Origin: Amphirosellinia nigrospora
Lineage: Eukaryota; Ascomycota; Sordariomycetes; Xylariales; Xylariaceae
Assembly (NCBI GenBank): GCA_004123355.1
Contig: SCHM01000004.1
Coordinates: 806,001 to 870,000, forward strand
Direction of reading: 5' to 3'
Length of the DNA: 64,000 bases
Shown piece after piece: positions 58,061 to 64,000 of the stretch. The notes beneath the pieces were generated by a model, which saw nothing but the letters and a program-made list of their open reading frames with translations, ran no database searches and was not told the origin of the DNA. Each line of letters begins with the position of its first letter. The first letter of the stretch is position 1. The position numbers were made by a program, and so were the translations under genes.

Positions 58061-61000
58061 GGTTACGGGTAACGAGGTGTGTGTTGAAGGTATGATCGAG
58101 AAGGTAGTCTAGGTGATGCTGCACTTGCTGACGACCTGATGTTGGATGTAGCAGTTCTATTGCCACGCGCAAGCGGTTTAGAGGAATGAAGTAGCAATTG
58201 ACCTGAATTGCAGAATTTGAAGTGAAAACAATCAAGTAAAGAGTGCACAACGAAGGGTAAGTCAGTGGTCAGTTGCTTGCTACAACAAATAATCAACAAG
58301 GGAAAGGCAATATGTTGTTGATATTTGGTGATGGCAGAATTATTGTTTTGATGTAAGGGTCGCGCGTCGAGTGTTGTTGGGGTCGCCCGAGGGGCTAGGG
58401 GCTAGACTAGGTGCCCTTAGCGTGCAGTCTGTAGGTACCTATGCACGGTCTACCTACTTTAGGCAACGTAGCGCGTCTTTGGAGGGATGCACCTATGTAT
58501 CATACGTAGGTACCTAACCTTGGGTAGCATGAGCAGCTGTGGGGCTCTATATAGATTAAGTAAATATTTACCTGTATTTTTTCCCCACGTACAAGGGCGT
58601 TTCGAGCAATAGGAATAAACTTTTCGGTACTGCAATATTTCTTAACCAATATGGACCCAAGTCTGCCCAGTTGCTGTTGTAGTGTACATATAGAATGTAG
58701 AAGCCCGAACACTATTATCGTTTAATTGGCTCATCTATCTCTGCATGTAGCCCCGCTATTCCACTTAAAGTCTCATGCAGCACGAAGGTGGATCTAATTC
58801 AAGGCTTAGGTAATACGCCTGATGCCTCTTCTACAATTTGAACAAGATATGTGATTGGCTGGAATAGATGCTTGCATATGGTGTCTCAACCTCATTACTT
58901 TGATCGATGCCGTGCCCTGGATACGTGCATTCACCTCGATCCAAATAGAGGCCAGCGTCTCAGGAGCAAACCAGGTCATCAAGGCTCCCATTCTTCGAGT
59001 TACCTACCTTATTATGGCCATGGGCAATGGCTTAACCCATACGATAAGCGGGTCGGTTATCTGTCTGCCTTCACAGCCTATTGCCTATTAACAGGGTGCT
59101 TGCAGTGAGGAAAGAATGCGAGATTGCAAGAAATACAGAGTCCAAACGGATTCTACCTGGCGAGGAGCACTGTGAGGAAGGCGATAACCAGCAACGGGAT
59201 ATTCATATTCAAGTAACCTTCACCCCTGGAGGCGGACGGCTACAAAAATACCTACTAGGTAGGTAGGTAATCTACCTACCTAGGTAGTAGTCACAAGAGC
59301 ACTGTGGCGATGAGGACTCAAGCCGCCTTCAATCCTTACAGCGTAGACGTATCGTCCCTTGCCGCCGACGCTCCTAAAATGCTTCCACGACAACTTGTCC
59401 CACCAGAACACATGGCTTTCTTTATCCGGTGACCGATCTGCAAGGTTATTGGTGCGTGATGCTCTGCTGTCCGTACCTGTGTGACGGTTGCTGCCACCGA
59501 TCAACGCTTTCCGAGATGGGAGGGACTCATATTTCCCGAAGTCATCATGTATACAACCGTCATGTTTCGCCGTTACACGCTATTCTGGCATTTCCGAGAC
59601 TCCTTTATGCTACTACAAATCGTCCTATGTCGTGCCACAAGAGCAGTCTGAAGCTATTCTCTTGCCCATCACACTAAGGTACTTGATGAGCCTCAGCTGC
59701 GATTACTTGAGGACCAAGCCAAATGTCACCACTCCAGTCATCCAGCCCTATACAGCCAAATCTCACACGTCTATTATGTCATCCGGATCCCCTTCCGTGC
59801 TCCTCGCCCATGCCTGCTACACCAACTGGGATAACCCTTCTACCGCCCCGTCTGGTAGAACCCGTGGGGCAATTTCCCACCCCGATGCACACCACAGGTC
59901 ACTGTCGGCTTGCTTGGTTGTGTTCTGCCGCCTCACACGGGACAATAAACTTAGCCGTAAGTACTTAGTTCCCCTACTAACCAGCCTAGCTTTCTGACCC
60001 GCTGACCTGAACAACGTCGTAAAGGTAAGGGATCCGCTTCACCTGCTATCCCATTTCAACCAGTATGCCCGTGGCACTATCTTCTGGTGCCATGCCGGCG
60101 TGTCGCAGTCATTGGTATGGCAGGCGACACACCAGGCTAGCAGACTAGCACAGGGGCAGTGACTCGAGAGTTCGTCCTGCGTCCACAACCGACCTGGGGG
60201 GCTACATCTGGACTTATGCTCCGAAGGCAAACAAACCCAATGAAGATCTCTTGGGGGGTAGCATTTAATTAACCATGGCATATAATAACCCCTGATAGTT
60301 GTTGCTATGAACAAAAACTATTGAGTCACTACTGACGTTGTCCTGTTCATCACAAGACTTGTCGCCATTCCATTTTCGGCTGACTGGCTACCTCAGCTTA
60401 ATCTGTTATTGCCTTGGGCGAGCACTATATTTACTGATCTTACTAGTATGCTGCAGGTGTGTTGGTATAAAGGTAGCCAAGAGCATGGAGACGAATTCAT
60501 CTGTCAAAGATGTAAAATGCTCCGCTTCTGTGCTTCCTGGGACCATATTTTTGTGCTTGTATGCATCTCACTCTTGGGGGAAACATGGATGGATATGGTT
60601 GTAGCCGCGTTCCCCCATACACTGCAGAGATTACCGACATCAAGTACCCTGTAGACACCTTTCGACTTTCGAGTGATTCTGTCGAGTTGTGGAATCTACA
60701 GAAAGCATTGCTATGTGACTATCGGCTAAGCACAGAACCCTCCCTACCGGCATAAAGACTTGCCTTCTCGGCGGTCAAGCCCAAGGCTCAGTCATCATCT
60801 TTTGTCTCTGGGAGATACAGGCGAGGGACATGTCGCTGTTACAAGTCACACTCGCCCTTCTCCCCCAGGGCTCTTCCCCTTCAGAGCGGCAGGTAGGGGT
60901 ACACGTGTGTCGAGTCAAGCAATTTTTGTCTAGGATCTATCTACTTACTACTGTCATTTTCTTTGTTCTACCGTCGTCAGAATACTGCCTAGGGTAGAGG

Positions 61001-61941
61001 CTAGGACGGTACAATATGCAGCTTGCCGATATGTTAGTTTCTGTCAACAGTCTTCTATGCTTCCCAAACAACCCCAGCCCCTGTTTGGGCTCGCCACTGG
61101 AGAGTATTTGCTGTACCAAACTCATTTGTTGTCTGTACTGCTAGTTCCGCAGCGTCATGCGGTCGCCTGTGATCGCCCTTCTTGGGCCTGGGCCTGATCT
61201 AGTGAATTCTCACGAAACCCGTTCAATCTCGACGTTGTTTTGGATTCTACGTATCGACTTGATTCCCATCGTTGCTTGAGTCCGCGCTCGTCGGCAATGA
61301 TACGGAATCGGTGGTATTGTTTGGTGGCCCTGGCGTGTTGGTTCCGATACGCCTCCGTCAAGACGTTACTATACAGCCGGCGCTCTGTGCCCTTGTCTAC
61401 GAACCGAATACGCTGTCCTCGTTTTAAGTAAGCCGATCGTGGTGTCCGGGTGCTTTGGGTGCCCCATCATCTGTCACTTCGTGGCTTGGAACTCGGTCTT
61501 CCCAAGAGGCGGTGGACACGCACAAACGGGCATCTCTACTCTCACAGGTCGATTCCAAGACATCATTAACAAAGAACTCTGTGCCCGAATACACCGGTCT
61601 ATACCGCCGTATCGGACACCGCTCAGTGTTTTGCAGCCATATCTGCATGACGACGCACACTCAGGAAAAAGAGCAATCTCGGTCTGCTTGTACCAACAAC
61701 GGTCCGCCGGCTTGCGAGGATACACTTTAATCCCATCTGTTTGCTAGGTTGAAAAGGACTTGGAGATCCTCTTTCCCCTCCCATCCGTCGATGCGAGTGT
61801 TGTCTTGAATTATCCGTCTTCAGTCTCCCAGTCGCCTCTCTCGTACTTGCCTAATCCCATACGTAAAGTATAGGTGCAGTAGGAGCGTACGTGATTTCGA
61901 GACACACACACTCACATACCACCCCACAACCACTCACCGCC
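58061..61941. promoter_or_regulatory. Large divergent spacer TOP2 / APSES factor
   Basis: At 3.9 kb this is the largest gene-free interval here. The left end should carry the TOP2 promoter. The interval 58425-58520 and the hairpin at 59250-59292 contain TAGGTACCTA-type words. From about 59300 to 61940 there are many short open frames but none with motifs, introns or coherent composition. The best candidate is a minus-strand run at about 61430-61155 encoding a basic, Arg-rich peptide, which I cannot assign. A long regulatory region or 5' leader for the transcription factor gene is the likeliest reading. Confidence 0.4.
59250..59292. repeat. Hairpin of TAGG/CCTA units
   Basis: A CTACTAGGTAGGTAGG arm is followed, after a 4-nt TAAT loop, by CTACCTACCTAGGTAG, so the two can pair with one unmatched base. 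Found in noncoding DNA upstream of the APSES gene. Confidence 0.7.
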
Positions 61942-63974
61942 ATGCTTTCTCTGTCGTCTCTTCTCAACCCTGCCCCTCCAGGGCCATCGATCCGTAATAG
62001 ACTTCCCCCAAGTCCAGAATCATCATCTCCAACGGACTCCTGTGTGGAAGACTCTGTATTTCCGGACCGGCCAACGATGCCCAACCAAAAGATGCCAAAG
62101 GACGCGGCGGTCTTTACCAAGAGCAAGCCAAAGGGGGCGATAAACTTTCACCCGTACGAGGATCTGGACGAGGAATCACTCCGCCGGGTACGGAGGTTCC
62201 AAGTCTACCCACTCGGCAAGATACGGGAATATTCCCGACATATACCGTACAATAGTGGGAAGAAAGACTTCTTCGAGAAGACAGGACGAGAAAGTTTCGA
62301 AGGTAATTACCATTGTTCATTTTACCGACAAGCTACAACTGAACGGTCCGGCTACTAACCAAAACCACGTAGTCTTTCAGTACGTCTTCAAAGTCCCCGG
62401 TGATGATGCCGAGTACGCCGTTATGTGGGACTACAATATTGGCCTAGTTCGCATGACTCCATTCTTTAAATGCTGTAAATATCCTAAAGTAAGCTCAAAG
62501 TTTCCAAATGGAGTTCGAAGTCTCTACGGGAGCTATGCTGACAACCATAGACAACGCCAGCCAAGATGTTGAATTCCAACCCTGGCCTTAAGGAAATCAC
62601 ACACAGCATTACAGGCGGCTCTATTATGGCTCAGGGTGAGTTTTATTAGAGAAATTTGACGAGACCAAGTCAGCTAACTTTTGGGACAAAGGTTACTGGA
62701 TGCCTTATCAGTGTGCAAAGGCTGTCTGCGCAACCTTCTGTCACAACATATCCGGGGCCATGATTCCTATATTTGGGCCGGACTTCCCTGCTCTTTGCAC
62801 ACAAGTCGACTCTCCAGAATATAGCCGCATGATTATCGATCCTGCAATCGTGATCCGATCTACTCGAGAGGCGGAATACTACCGGCACCTTTACAGCAAC
62901 AGAGCAAGCAGTAATGCCAGCCCTAAGCGTGAGCGCCGCGTCTTTCGCAGTCCGTACGATGACAATGGTAGTCACCGTCCACAATACCGTATACGGAAGA
63001 CATTTATTTCAACTCCAGGGAGTGAAAACAGCCCTTACACGACGGATACTGACGGAGAGACCTCACCCGTTACGGACCGAGATGAGTTGGCCCGCAATCA
63101 CCCTCATCTCCAACTCCCTCGCCTTCCGCACTCTCCCATACCGCCTATAATCACACCACTACGATCAAGTCAAGCTACGAGCGGCAGCAGTAGTTGGACC
63201 CCGGTCAACGTACCACATCCGCCTGGCAACCTCCGCCCACATGCGGAGCACCAAGTCTCTGGCCCTAGTCCATGGTTAAGCGCAATACCTCGGTTCACGA
63301 CGACGGCACATCTACAAACCTTACCCTACCCGAACACGAATGTACAAAAGACTCCACGTTCACAACCTTATTCTACCACTCTTTCCTTCAGCCAGTCTCA
63401 ACAGACACATAACCCAAGAAACGCACATAGACAGCTGCCATCACCCTCCGACATACCACCGCATTTATACCAACAGATATCGGCCCCACGTACAAAGCGG
63501 TCAGCGGCACAGATCGAGGACGACACATCATCGGACCATCACCACCTAGGAATCCCCCTCCGCCAAAGCCATACCTCACAGAACCACAAAATGGACAAGG
63601 AAAACTTGGCAGAAGCCCAGGCACCAAGTTCAAGAGGAGGTGAGAAAGTAAGCGGCGGCAGTCATGCCGGGGCGGACAAAAAGGCCGCGCTTCTACTGAT
63701 GAATCTCAGCGTCCGGGACCATTCCTTCTGGAAGAACATAAGGACGTCCCGAGATAATGAAAGCCGTCATATCAGCGGGCCTCAAGATGCTATCGATAGC
63801 AGCCATCGCGCTAGCGTAGAGAAACCCGAAGGTGACAGCAGTAGTAGTAGAAGTGGACATAACTACTATCGTCACACTGGCGCTAGTGGCAGTGAGGGCG
63901 TATCGCCACAGACGACATCGCCCCTCGACGGGGCGTTTCCGCGGATCAAGAGAGTTAGGTCGAACTCTATGTAG
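61942..63974 (+). CDS. xbp1: APSES-type transcription factor, Xbp1-like
   Basis: Four exons (61942-62302, 62373-62488, 62551-62635, 62692-63974) join to a single 614-residue frame with no break. It starts [20 protein letters not shown]. After a Ser/Pro-rich leader comes [20 protein letters not shown], then the DNA-binding fold with [60 protein letters not shown] and [12 protein letters not shown]. This is the divergent APSES/KilA-N variant of yeast Xbp1, a stress-induced repressor. The rest is low-complexity Ser/Pro/His/Arg and ends [12 protein letters not shown] near the window edge. The GCTACTAACC branch site in intron 1 is a clean consensus. Repressor activity is inferred from family. Confidence 0.86.
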
Positions 63975-64000
63975 CGAACAGCCCTTACTGGGCCAGAGGC

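Noticed and set aside
61155-61660. Minus-strand gene upstream of the APSES factor
   Set aside because: The Arg-rich reading is broken by stops, has no motif and no splice signals that rescue it; kept only as a question under the large-spacer finding.
1-64000. Secondary-metabolite cluster, heterokaryon-incompatibility or defence-like gene set
   Set aside because: No polyketide synthase, peptide synthetase, terpene cyclase, P450, HET, NACHT or similar domain was seen; the genes are conserved housekeeping types.
1-64000. tRNA or rRNA genes
   Set aside because: I scanned for the B-box (GGTTCGAATCC-like) with a matching A-box and found no acceptable pair, though a covariance search could still find one.

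Overview
The window is nuclear DNA from a filamentous ascomycete (Pezizomycotina, most likely a Sordariomycete; genus not resolvable by eye). The basis is short introns (about 50-90 bp) with GTAAGT/GTATGT donors and CTAAC branch points, single-copy genes on both strands with 0.3-4 kb spacers, and fungal-specific families (vacuolar alpha-mannosidase, APSES factor, Spc24). I support 20 protein genes and saw no tRNA or rRNA, no CRISPR, no biosynthetic cluster and no autonomous transposon.

Layout: dipeptidyl peptidase III (+), ribosomal protein eL6 (-), proteasome ubiquitin receptor Rpn13 (+), a 143-residue unknown (-), Orc3 (-), a mitochondrial PPR-like protein (+), ribosomal stalk protein P0 (+), mitochondrial MutS homologue Msh1 (-), a Gln/His-rich unknown (+), alpha-mannosidase Ams1 (-), a CLIP-170-type CAP-Gly protein (-), Fis1 (-), Spc24 (+), an unknown membrane protein (-), a TatD/Scn1-type metallohydrolase (+), an SSXT/SS18-domain protein (+), a TBC Rab-GAP of Gyp5 type (+), reticulon (+), topoisomerase II (-) and an Xbp1-type APSES transcription factor (+). 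These are mostly housekeeping genes: translation, proteolysis, replication and chromosome segregation, mitochondrial maintenance, endomembrane shape. Nothing indicates one shared pathway; several pairs are divergent and probably share promoters.

The strongest pattern is technical or evolutionary. Sixteen of the 20 genes carry at least one reading-frame break, and where the site can be pinned down it is nearly always one base missing from a short homopolymer. Obligate single-copy genes (P0, eL6, Rpn13, topoisomerase II) are hit, so consensus-sequence error is far more likely than gene death. Spans given for these genes are whole loci, with breaks noted. The four without visible breaks are the 143-residue unknown, Spc24, reticulon and the APSES factor.

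The best non-genic structure is a 368-bp foldback element at 39303-39670 with 56-bp perfect terminal inverted repeats flanked by TA, which looks like a Tc1/mariner-class MITE. I did not find a convincing undescribed multi-gene system.
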